Source: an uncultured Alphaproteobacteria bacterium (GTDB lineage Bacteria > Pseudomonadota > Alphaproteobacteria > Rhodobacterales > Rhodobacteraceae). Taken from it: a DNA stretch of 64,000 nucleotides. This document shows, piece by piece, positions 9,902 through 17,947 of the stretch. The notes under the pieces were generated by a model that saw nothing but the letters and a program-made list of their open reading frames with translations, was not told the origin of the DNA and did no database searches. Where the stretch lies: positions 1 through 64,000 of the forward strand of contig CACIAQ010000001.1 in the NCBI GenBank assembly GCA_902584635.1, given 5' to 3'. Position 1 is the stretch's first letter. The number at the start of each line of letters is the position of its first letter. A program made the translations under genes and the position numbers.

Positions 9902-9966
9902 AGTCAACAGGGAGGTATGAACATGAAAATTTTTCATGCAATCTCTAAATTGCAATTCGCATACCA
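9868..9966 (-). ncRNA. Candidate structured small RNA or 3'UTR element ending in the intrinsic terminator
   Basis: Nested inverted repeats in the CaiB-downstream gap: outer stem GGTATG (9914-9919)/CATACC (9960-9965) encloses CATGAAAA-T-TTTTCATG (9922-9938) and GCAAT/ATTGC (9938-9953, sharing G9938). Minus-strand CCUCCC motif lies between these and the terminator. Confidence 0.35.
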
Positions 9967-9993
9967 TTTTCAATTAATAATCACAAATAAGGA

Positions 9994-11184
9994 TCAACGA
10001 CCCTTAATTACATTATTTCTAAGAAAGTTAAGAACTTCAGATTCGGTAAAACCTAAACCTAAAAGCACTGATTCAGTATGCTGACCAAGGGTCGGAGCTA
10101 ACAAACTATCGATCTTGTTAGTTACAGAGAAGCTAGCCGCTAACTTTGACTGTCGTATCTTTCCTGCAATAGGGTGTTCAGAAATTTTTATTATATCATT
10201 TGCAACTACTTGCTCATTCTTTATCATTTCTTTCCTTGTCAAAACAGGAGCGCAAGGAACGTCTTTAGCCGTTAGCAATTTCAACCATTCATCGGATGTT
10301 TTTTTCTTAAGCTCAGATTGTATCAATTCTAGTCTTTCATTTATATTCTGATGCCTTAATTCCGCCGTCAAAAACCTAGGGTCACTTAACCATTCTTTCT
10401 TATTAAACGCATCGCAAATATTAAACCATTCTTTATCGGACTGAACTGCTACAGAAATAAATCCCTCTTTAGTTTCATAAATTAGATCAATAAAACTCTG
10501 TGCGGTCTCCTTTTCAAGTTCGTCTCCAACAAAAGTATGCCCTCCCATATCTGAACCCCACAAAAAAGAAATTACAGTATCAAGCATTGATATTTTGACT
10601 TCCTGACCCTCACCTGTTTTTGCCTTATGAAATAGTGCTGCAGTTATAGCCTGAGCAGTAGCGAACCCAGTAAGCTTATCAGGAAGTATCGTTCGCATAA
10701 GCCTAGGTCTCTCTTCATCTGACCCAGCTTGTACAGTGGTTAGACCGGATAGAGCTTGAATGAGAGGATCATAAACTGGTTTATTCTTATAGGGGCCGGT
10801 AAAGCCGAAGCCACTTATTGAAACATATATAATATTAGGGCTTATCGCACTAACATCACTATATCCGAAACCTAACCTATCCATTACCCCAGGTCTGAAG
10901 TTTTGAACTAACACGTCCGCCGTTCCAATAAGCTTTTTAAGGATATTCTTTCCATCGTCCGTTTTTAGATTAATACACACAGATTTCTTATTTCTATTAT
11001 TATTGAGGTAAGCAGCTGAAATTCCAGACCTCTGAGTGCTAACAATCCTGGTATAATCTCCAACTGAAGTATTTTCAATTTTTATGATTTCAGCATCCTG
11101 ATCTCCTAGTATCATCGTTGCACTTGGACCTGAAATCATCGAAGTTAAATCGATTATTCTTATCCCCTTTAAAGCACCAGCCAT
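9994..11184 (-). CDS. CaiB/BaiF family CoA-transferase
   Basis: GIRIIDLTSMISGPSATMILGDQDAEIIKIE, GDYTR, NNRNKKSVCINLKTDDG, DVLVQNFRPGVMDRLGFGY. Start set at 11184 (MAGALKG); the longer ORF (to 11322) overlaps the divergent gene. Confidence 0.9.
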   Translation of the reverse strand: MAGALKGIRIIDLTSMISGPSATMILGDQDAEIIKIENTSVGDYTRIVSTQRSGISAAYLNNNRNKKSVCINLKTDDGKNILKKLIGTADVLVQNFRPGVMDRLGFGYSDVSAISPNIIYVSISGFGFTGPYKNKPVYDPLIQALSGLTTVQAGSDEERPRLMRTILPDKLTGFATAQAITAALFHKAKTGEGQEVKISMLDTVISFLWGSDMGGHTFVGDELEKETAQSFIDLIYETKEGFISVAVQSDKEWFNICDAFNKKEWLSDPRFLTAELRHQNINERLELIQSELKKKTSDEWLKLLTAKDVPCAPVLTRKEMIKNEQVVANDIIKISEHPIAGKIRQSKLAASFSVTNKIDSLLAPTLGQHTESVLLGLGFTESEVLNFLRNNVIKGR

Positions 11185-11288
11185 AAAAACCTCCAGAAAA
11201 ATATTTACACTAAAATATGAGCTGTTAACCTTGAAGATGCAACTTAAATTTAAGAAGCTCAAAAGGACATTTTTAGAAGAGTTTAAAC

Positions 11289-12176
11289 ATGACACCAGAA
11301 GAAATTTTATCTTATCCACCAAAAATCTTAACTCAGGAGCAAAGGGAACATTATTTTAAGTTTGGGTTCGTTGGAATAGACGACTTAGTTCCGTCAGAGA
11401 CACTAAAACTAATCAAAAAAGTTACAAGTGATTTCGTTGAAAGAAGCCGAGAAGTTACGGAGTCAAATAATATTTTTGATATCGGTCCAGGACATTCTTA
11501 CGAAAACCCGGTACTTAGAAGATTAAAAAGTCCAGATGAGAATCATGAAGAGTATTGGAATTTCTCAAAGGGTCTTATGGCTGATGTTGCTAGTGACCTT
11601 GTTGGTCCTAATGTGACATTTCATCACTCAAAATTAAACTTTAAGTGGTATGATGAAAGCGATACCGTTAAATGGCATCAGGATATCCAATTTTTTCCTC
11701 ATACAAATTACAACGTTTTGACAATAGGGTGTTATTTAGAAGACACTGACATGAATAATGGGCCTTTAGCCGTATTAAAAGGTTCACATAAAAACGACCT
11801 ATATGATCAGTACGACAAAAATGGTAATTGGACAGGCATGTTAAGCGATGAAGATGCAGACACTGTTGACATGTCGATGGTTGACTATCTTACGGGGAAT
11901 GCTGGGTCTATAACAATACATAACGCAAGAGCACTTCATTTCTCACCATCTTCGAAATCTAAAAACCCCAGACCACTTTTACTTAATTGCTATACATCTG
12001 CTGACGCTAAAGCCTATACACCCCACCCACAACCAACCGTAAACACTTATAAAATTGTAAGGGGAGAACAAGTAAAATGGGCACACCATGATCCAAGACC
12101 TTGCCAGATGCCCCCCGACTGGTCAGGAGGGTATACTTCTATTTACGCGGCACAAGCAGGCGAAGATAAAGGTTAA
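11289..12176 (+). CDS. Phytanoyl-CoA dioxygenase (PhyH) family protein
   Basis: Fe(II) facial-triad motif WHQD (HxD), GPLAVLKGSHK, and distal NARALHFSPSS...RPLL. Confidence 0.85.
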   Translation: MTPEEILSYPPKILTQEQREHYFKFGFVGIDDLVPSETLKLIKKVTSDFVERSREVTESNNIFDIGPGHSYENPVLRRLKSPDENHEEYWNFSKGLMADVASDLVGPNVTFHHSKLNFKWYDESDTVKWHQDIQFFPHTNYNVLTIGCYLEDTDMNNGPLAVLKGSHKNDLYDQYDKNGNWTGMLSDEDADTVDMSMVDYLTGNAGSITIHNARALHFSPSSKSKNPRPLLLNCYTSADAKAYTPHPQPTVNTYKIVRGEQVKWAHHDPRPCQMPPDWSGGYTSIYAAQAGEDKG

Positions 12177-13108
12177 GTGCGTAGTTTGTCCAAGAACTCT
12201 TTGAAAAGCAAGAAAGACTTACGTGTCTCAATTAAATCTGTTTCGAGCTGAAAATCATGCCATAGGTCTTTCCAGGTTTTTGTTACCACTTTGACTCTTT
12301 GCTTTTTAAGACGTTTTAAAAATTGTCCGATCTGGATTGAAAGCATCTCATTTTCTGCGTATTGGATCATCATTGGTGGTGAATTTTGAAAGTCACCAAA
12401 TAAGGGTGAAATAAAAGGGTTTTTTTGGTCTGAGTCATCGCAATATAGGTAGGATAAAGGACCAGACCCAGTTTCCTTTGCACGTTTTATAAAGGGCCCT
12501 ATAAGTACATCACTTTTACAGCAACTATAAGGATATTCTGCCATTTTAGCAGTTGGATGAACCCATGGAGAAATACAGAATATCCCTTTTGGCTTTTTTG
12601 ATTTTTCTTTTGCCAGTGCTAACAGTAATGCAAGCGCTAAATTGCCACCAGCTGAATCACCAGCAAGTATAATATTGGATTTTTTTTCTTTTCCTAAAAT
12701 AAAAGAGTATGCTTTTTTAGCGTCTTCTAATTGGCTTGGATACTTTGACTCAGGGCTAAGTTTATATTCGACAAATATAATTTCTCTGCAGAGAACCTCC
12801 GCTAAAAAAGATACATAACTTCGATAAATTTTGAAGTTACCAACAAAAAACCCACCCCCATGAAAAAATAAGATTTTTTTTGCATCATAAATCTTATTTG
12901 GAATAATATGACATAGCTCAAGTTGATATAAAGATATTTTTTTCACAACGACATTGTGAAAGTGTGGTCTTCTGTAGGATGCAAATAAAACAAGCTTTCG
13001 AATTATTTTAATCTGAAAATGGCTTAGGCTTCCAGGTTTAATTAAAGCCACAAGTCTCATAGCAAAAGATATGACTTTTTTTCTGCTTTTAGCCTTTTTA
13101 CTTATCAT
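12173..13108 (-). CDS. Alpha/beta hydrolase (HSL/acetyl-esterase-like)
   Basis: Oxyanion motif FFHGGGFFVG, nucleophile elbow LAGDSAGGNLALALLL. Confidence 0.88.
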   Translation of the reverse strand: MISKKAKSRKKVISFAMRLVALIKPGSLSHFQIKIIRKLVLFASYRRPHFHNVVVKKISLYQLELCHIIPNKIYDAKKILFFHGGGFFVGNFKIYRSYVSFLAEVLCREIIFVEYKLSPESKYPSQLEDAKKAYSFILGKEKKSNIILAGDSAGGNLALALLLALAKEKSKKPKGIFCISPWVHPTAKMAEYPYSCCKSDVLIGPFIKRAKETGSGPLSYLYCDDSDQKNPFISPLFGDFQNSPPMMIQYAENEMLSIQIGQFLKRLKKQRVKVVTKTWKDLWHDFQLETDLIETRKSFLLFKEFLDKLRT

Positions 13109-13123
13109 AAAATATTGAGATAT

Positions 13124-14077
13124 TTATCGTCTATATATTATTTTTCTTGATGATCGTATTGCACTCACCTGCTTTTCTCTCAACGATACAAAAATTCCAG
13201 AACACATTATCAAAATTATACCTAAAAGAGAAAGTCTATCTGGAATTTCGTTCCAAATTAAATAGGTAGAAATAACTGCAATGACTAAAGCCCCATATTC
13301 AAAAGGAGCTAAAAACGATGCTTCATGATTCTTGTATGCATAAGAAACAAGAATAGTTCCTATTGAGATTGGGAAGGCAATACCTACAAAAATGTGTAAC
13401 AAATCGAAAGTATTGACTGAGACCCATGAGCCCGTCAAAAATATCAAAGCGTTGCTCTGTCCAACATTAAGATCAGCTTTGTAAAAGACCCCGGCAAATA
13501 TAAGGCTAGTGACAAGAAAACATACTTGGATATAAAAACCCATCGTTATCGGTTTTTCTTGCGCCCCATATTTTCTAGTAATTATATGCAGAGCTGTATA
13601 AAAAAGAGCAGCGATTAAAGGAAATAATGAAATTAATTCAAATGAAATTGTGCCTGGCTTTATGATGAATAACATTCCCAAAAATCCAATAAAGCAGGCC
13701 AAGCTTCTACGCATGCCCACTTTCTCTTTCAAAAAAAATACAGCAAAAATTGTAATCAAAATAGGTGCTATAAAAAATATTGCTGTTGCCTCTGCTAACG
13801 AAAGCTCAGCTATTGATATGAAGAAGAAAGTATTCGCCCCTACAACAGCTAATCCCCTAAATACATGAAAAGCAGCGTTACTTGTATTTAGGTATTTAAA
13901 GCCACCGTAAAAAGGTAGAACAATAAAAAGTAAAATAGAAATGGCAAAAATAGCTCGGAAAAACATAAGCTGATGCAGTGGCATCTCAGTACTAAATAGC
14001 TTAACCGATATGTCATTTATAGAAAAACATATTGTGCCAAAGACAATTGCTGATATTCCTAATAAATTATTATTCAT
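13124..14077 (-). CDS. EamA/DMT-family transporter
   Basis: About 10 hydrophobic segments in two EamA repeats (DISVKLFSTEMPLHQLMFFRAIFAI; AEATAIFFIAPILITIFAVFFLKEKVGMRR). Confidence 0.85.
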   Translation of the reverse strand: MNNNLLGISAIVFGTICFSINDISVKLFSTEMPLHQLMFFRAIFAISILLFIVLPFYGGFKYLNTSNAAFHVFRGLAVVGANTFFFISIAELSLAEATAIFFIAPILITIFAVFFLKEKVGMRRSLACFIGFLGMLFIIKPGTISFELISLFPLIAALFYTALHIITRKYGAQEKPITMGFYIQVCFLVTSLIFAGVFYKADLNVGQSNALIFLTGSWVSVNTFDLLHIFVGIAFPISIGTILVSYAYKNHEASFLAPFEYGALVIAVISTYLIWNEIPDRLSLLGIILIMCSGIFVSLREKQVSAIRSSRKIIYRR

Positions 14078-14165
14078 GGATAGCTCAAAAAAACTTCAAT
14101 TAACCTCTGTTTGCTTTAATATCAATTAGAGTAAATTACAAATTCTTTTACGGATAAATTAAGAA

Positions 14166-14873
14166 ATGGAAATAGCAAATAAAAAAGCTCTCGTTTTTGG
14201 TGGGACTTCTGGAATTGGGCTCGCTACATGTGAGCAATTAATTGAAAAGGGTGCAGATGTTATCGCCATCAGCAGAGACCCGAGCAAGGCAACCAGTGTT
14301 AAACACAACAAACTATCTTTTGAAAGTTGTGATGTAAGAATTGAAGAGGATTTAAAAAATATTTTTGAAAAACATGCTCCTTTCGAAATCTTAGTGAGTG
14401 CAGCGACGGGAGGAAGCAGAGCAGCTGGCCCATTTCTAGCAATGGATATGACTGGATTTAAGAACTCTTTTGATAAATTATGGGGTTACGCTAATGTTGT
14501 ACGCTATGGAACAAATTATTTAAGCTCGGATGGAACAATAGTTTTGGTCAGTGGTGCGCCCGCTAGGCGAATGAAGCCTGGGCAAATTGCTCTTTCGGTA
14601 GTTGGTGGCGCAGTAGAGAACCTAGTGAGAGGGGTTGCAAACGAAATTGCTCCAAAGAGAATAAATGCTGTTGCGCCAGGTTTAATTGACACGCCCATGT
14701 TTTCACAAGAAGGTGAGGATAGAAGGATATTTCTAAACTCAGCTACAGCATCTCACTCAATAAAGCGAGCTGGAAAACCGGATGAGGTTGCAAAAGGAAT
14801 TATCTTCGTTATTGAAAATGACTTTGTTAATGGAACCACTGTCGATGTTGATGGTGGATGGATAAACTCTTGA
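14166..14873 (+). CDS. SDR-fold protein, atypical active site
   Basis: Rossmann GGTSGIGLATCEQL, VSAATGG, RINAVAPGLIDTPMF, TVDVDGGW. Canonical YxxxK not found at the expected place. Confidence 0.85.
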   Translation: MEIANKKALVFGGTSGIGLATCEQLIEKGADVIAISRDPSKATSVKHNKLSFESCDVRIEEDLKNIFEKHAPFEILVSAATGGSRAAGPFLAMDMTGFKNSFDKLWGYANVVRYGTNYLSSDGTIVLVSGAPARRMKPGQIALSVVGGAVENLVRGVANEIAPKRINAVAPGLIDTPMFSQEGEDRRIFLNSATASHSIKRAGKPDEVAKGIIFVIENDFVNGTTVDVDGGWINS

Positions 14874-14896
14874 AAATAAAACCAATGAATTGAGTT

Positions 14897-15328
14897 ATGA
14901 TAAATAGAGAAAAGGTAGAGATGGAAGGATTCACTGGACGTTGCTTATGTCGGGCTATAACTTATAAGAGTCACACGGCGCCTTTGAAGACTTTTAACTG
15001 TCATTGTGAAGACTGTAGAAGATGCAGTGGTGCTCCGCATCTTACCAATATACACGTGAAAGAAGCTGATTTATCTATTAAAGGGGCTTTAAAAAGCTAC
15101 ATACATCAATCAGAAAGTGGTAACAAAATAACAAAGAAGTTTTACAAACACTGCGGTTGTCAGATGTTCTCATTTAATGAGGGTAAGCCTGGATTAGTGA
15201 GAGTTCGTGCTGGAACCGTGAATGAATTAGATATTGTAAAACCACAAGTTGACGTTTGGGTATCGAAGAAAATACCCTCAATAAAAATAGATGAAATTTT
15301 AGATCAGTTTCAGAAAAACTTCATTTAA
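14897..15328 (+). CDS. GFA (CENP-V/GFA domain) family protein
   Basis: Zn-ligand pattern GRCLCRAITY, NCHCEDCRRCSG, KHCGCQMF, VRAGTVNELD. Confidence 0.82.
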   Translation: MINREKVEMEGFTGRCLCRAITYKSHTAPLKTFNCHCEDCRRCSGAPHLTNIHVKEADLSIKGALKSYIHQSESGNKITKKFYKHCGCQMFSFNEGKPGLVRVRAGTVNELDIVKPQVDVWVSKKIPSIKIDEILDQFQKNFI

Positions 15329-15348
15329 AATAGGAAAGAATCGATAAG

Positions 15349-15747
15349 ATGGCACAAAAAATTGTTAAACATGTTAAAGATATGGTCGATCAAGCAAATA
15401 AAGAGGTTGAAATAACACCTGTGGTTGATGCCTCAAAATATTTCGAAGATAGTCAGTACGTTTTTGTAGACATAAGAGATCCTAGGGAAATACAAAGAGA
15501 AGGAAAAATTCCAAATTCGTTCTCTTGCCCAAGAGGAATGCTCGAATTCTGGATAGACCCTGATAGTCCCTACCATAAAGACATTTTTAACCAAGACAAG
15601 AAATATGTTTTTTATTGTGCTGCAGCAGGCCGATCTGCTCTTGCTGCTAAAGTAGCACAGGACATGGGTCTAAACCCCGTATCTCATCTAGAGGGAGGCT
15701 TTGCCGCCTGGAAAAAATCTGGAAACCCTATTGAAACGAAAGAATAA
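15349..15747 (+). CDS. Rhodanese-like domain protein
   Basis: VFVDIRDPREIQREGKIPNSFSCPRG and catalytic loop FYCAAAGRSALAA, HLEGGFAAWKKSG. Confidence 0.9.
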   Translation: MAQKIVKHVKDMVDQANKEVEITPVVDASKYFEDSQYVFVDIRDPREIQREGKIPNSFSCPRGMLEFWIDPDSPYHKDIFNQDKKYVFYCAAAGRSALAAKVAQDMGLNPVSHLEGGFAAWKKSGNPIETKE

Positions 15748-15750
15748 AGC

Positions 15751-17106
15751 ATGAAAGAAACGTGTTGTGGTCCTGGATATTCGTCCCCTGCAGAAGCTAT
15801 AAAAGCACCAAGGGAAAAACTTTTGTATACAATTGCAATATATACAGGGACGGGTATACAAAAGCCAGACTATTTAGCGACAGTCGACGTTGACCCCGAT
15901 AGCCCTACTTATTCGAAAGTAATACATAGGTTGGAAATGCCAGGCATTGGTGATGAGCTTCATCATATGGGATGGAATGCGTGTTCATCTTGCCATGACG
16001 ACTCTAGCATGACTCGCAAATATCTTTTACTTCCGGGAGTTAGGTCAAATAATATTCACATAGTGGATACCGGGACTAATCCTAAAATGCCCACTCTCCA
16101 CAAAATTATTGTCGGAGCAGACATTAAATCAAAAACTAACTTAAGCGGCCCACATACCGTTCATTGCCTAGGCTCAGAAATAATTATATCTATGCTTGGT
16201 GATGCGAAGGGAGAAGCGCCAGGAGGATATTTGCATCTGGATAAAAATTTTGAAATTATAGGAAGATGGGAAAACTCAATGGGAGATATACCATTTGGTT
16301 ACGATTTTTGGTATCAACCAAGGCACAATATAATGGTTTCATCTGAGTGGGCCGCTCCCAACACGTTTATGCCAGGATTTGATTTAGAAGAGGTCGGACA
16401 CCTCAAGTATGGAAGACAGCTTCATTTTTGGGACTTCAGGGAACGTAAGCCAATTGAAACTATGTATTTAGGTGAAGATGGTCTCGTTCCCTTAGAAGTA
16501 AAGTTTCACCATAATCCAGATAGCAGTCATGGGTTTTGTGGTGCAGCCCTTAGCGCAAATGTTATACACTGGTGGAAAGATAAAAATGAAAAATGGCAAT
16601 GGGAAAAAATTATTGATGTAGAAAATCAACCACACCCGGACTGGCCAATTCCTATTCCAGGTGTGATGTCAGCAATTCTCGTTTCAATGGATGATAAATA
16701 TTTATATCTCAATAATTGGTTGCACGGCGATATGAGACAATATGATATATCAGATCCTCACAAGCCAAGACTTACTGGTCAAGTTTGGATGGGTGGTTTA
16801 CTTGGAAGAGCTCCTAAGGTTAATGGTCTCGAAATTGCTGGAGGGCCACAAATGTTTCAACTAAGCCTCGATGGAAAAAGACTGTATGTCACTACCTCTT
16901 TATTTTCCACTTGGGACAATCAATTTTATCCAGATATAAGGGAAAAGGGTGGCGTCATGATAATGATTGACTGTGACCCTGTAAAAGGTGGAATGAAAAT
17001 TAATCCTGATTTTATTGTAAATTTTGGGAAAGAGCCAAATGGTCCAAGTCGCTGTCATGAAAGTAGATATCCTGGTGGCGATTGCACTAGTGATATATGG
17101 CTATGA
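15751..17106 (+). CDS. Selenium-binding protein 56 (SBP56/SELENBP1) family; putative methanethiol oxidase
   Basis: Full-length SELENBP1-like protein: CCGPGYSSPAEAIKAPREKLLYT, PDYLATVDVDPDSPTYSKVIHRLEMP, DELHHMGWNACSSC, C-term RYPGGDCTSDIWL. Confidence 0.92.
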   Translation: MKETCCGPGYSSPAEAIKAPREKLLYTIAIYTGTGIQKPDYLATVDVDPDSPTYSKVIHRLEMPGIGDELHHMGWNACSSCHDDSSMTRKYLLLPGVRSNNIHIVDTGTNPKMPTLHKIIVGADIKSKTNLSGPHTVHCLGSEIIISMLGDAKGEAPGGYLHLDKNFEIIGRWENSMGDIPFGYDFWYQPRHNIMVSSEWAAPNTFMPGFDLEEVGHLKYGRQLHFWDFRERKPIETMYLGEDGLVPLEVKFHHNPDSSHGFCGAALSANVIHWWKDKNEKWQWEKIIDVENQPHPDWPIPIPGVMSAILVSMDDKYLYLNNWLHGDMRQYDISDPHKPRLTGQVWMGGLLGRAPKVNGLEIAGGPQMFQLSLDGKRLYVTTSLFSTWDNQFYPDIREKGGVMIMIDCDPVKGGMKINPDFIVNFGKEPNGPSRCHESRYPGGDCTSDIWL

Positions 17107-17471
17107 AAAGATTTCAGGTAAAATTATCCAATAGAGGCGGAATTTCCTATAAAGTTCAGCCGAGGCGACCTTTGCTTGACAGTTTAAGGGAACAGGGCGT
17201 TGATCTTCCCTATGGTTGTAAGTATGGGGGATGTATAACGTGTGCTGCAAAACTTATTGATGGAGAAGTAGATCAAAGAAGGCAGGTGGCACTTAATAAT
17301 AGACAGATAAATGATGGATACATTATACTTTGCGTAGCAAGACCTAAGTCGAACCTTATTCTTAAAATTGGTGTTGAAAGTCATGATAAGCTTTACAGAA
17401 ATCCATTTTTAGATCCCTTGAAGCCTCATGAACTAAAGGATGACATTGCAAAAAAAGAAAGTGAGAAGTAA
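17097..17471 (+). CDS. 2Fe-2S ferredoxin (plant type)
   Basis: Cluster motif CKYGGCITC...ILCVARP (CX4CX2C...C). Confidence 0.88.
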   Translation: MAMKRFQVKLSNRGGISYKVQPRRPLLDSLREQGVDLPYGCKYGGCITCAAKLIDGEVDQRRQVALNNRQINDGYIILCVARPKSNLILKIGVESHDKLYRNPFLDPLKPHELKDDIAKKESEK

Positions 17472-17935
17472 TGCCTGAAGCTGATGTAGACCACATATAT
17501 GATTATCCTACAGGTTATATCGAGGACATTCTGAAGTCAGTGAAAACAATTGCTATGGTTGGAGCTAGTGGAGATAAGACGAAATTTAGCTATGGTGTTT
17601 TAAGAGTGCTGCATGAAACTGGATATGAAATGTTACCTGTTAACCCAAACCCCAATATAAAGGAGATTAGAGGTCTTAAAGTCTTTCACAGTTTAAGGGA
17701 AATAGATAAACCCGTTGATATGGTACAAGTATTTCGAAGAAAAGAAGAGCTATTATCAGTAGCAAAAGAAGCAATTGAAATAAACGCAAGAGTGCTTTGG
17801 GGTCAAATAGGAGTTTATGATGACGAAGCTGCAAAGACAGCAAAAAAAGCAGGGTTAAAAGTTGTGATGAACAGATGTCCCAAAATTGAGCTGTTTCGTC
17901 CCTTTTGGAAACCCAGATTAGACCTTAAGATTTAA
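17471..17935 (+). CDS. CoA-binding domain protein (YccU-like)
   Basis: KTIAMVGASGDKTKFSYGVLRVLHETGYEMLPVNPN, VLWGQIGVYDDEAAKTAKKAGLKVVMNRCPKIE. Confidence 0.88.
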   Translation: MPEADVDHIYDYPTGYIEDILKSVKTIAMVGASGDKTKFSYGVLRVLHETGYEMLPVNPNPNIKEIRGLKVFHSLREIDKPVDMVQVFRRKEELLSVAKEAIEINARVLWGQIGVYDDEAAKTAKKAGLKVVMNRCPKIELFRPFWKPRLDLKI

Positions 17936-17947
17936 AGAGCGTATCAC

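Noticed and set aside
9890-10084. Small + strand ORF with a strong SD (AGGGAGG...ATG at 9922) preceding MKIFHAISKL...
   Set aside because: Mostly antisense to the 3' end of the CoA-transferase. The terminator polarity and nested stems fit a minus-strand RNA better, and no family is recognised. A conserved micropeptide cannot be excluded.
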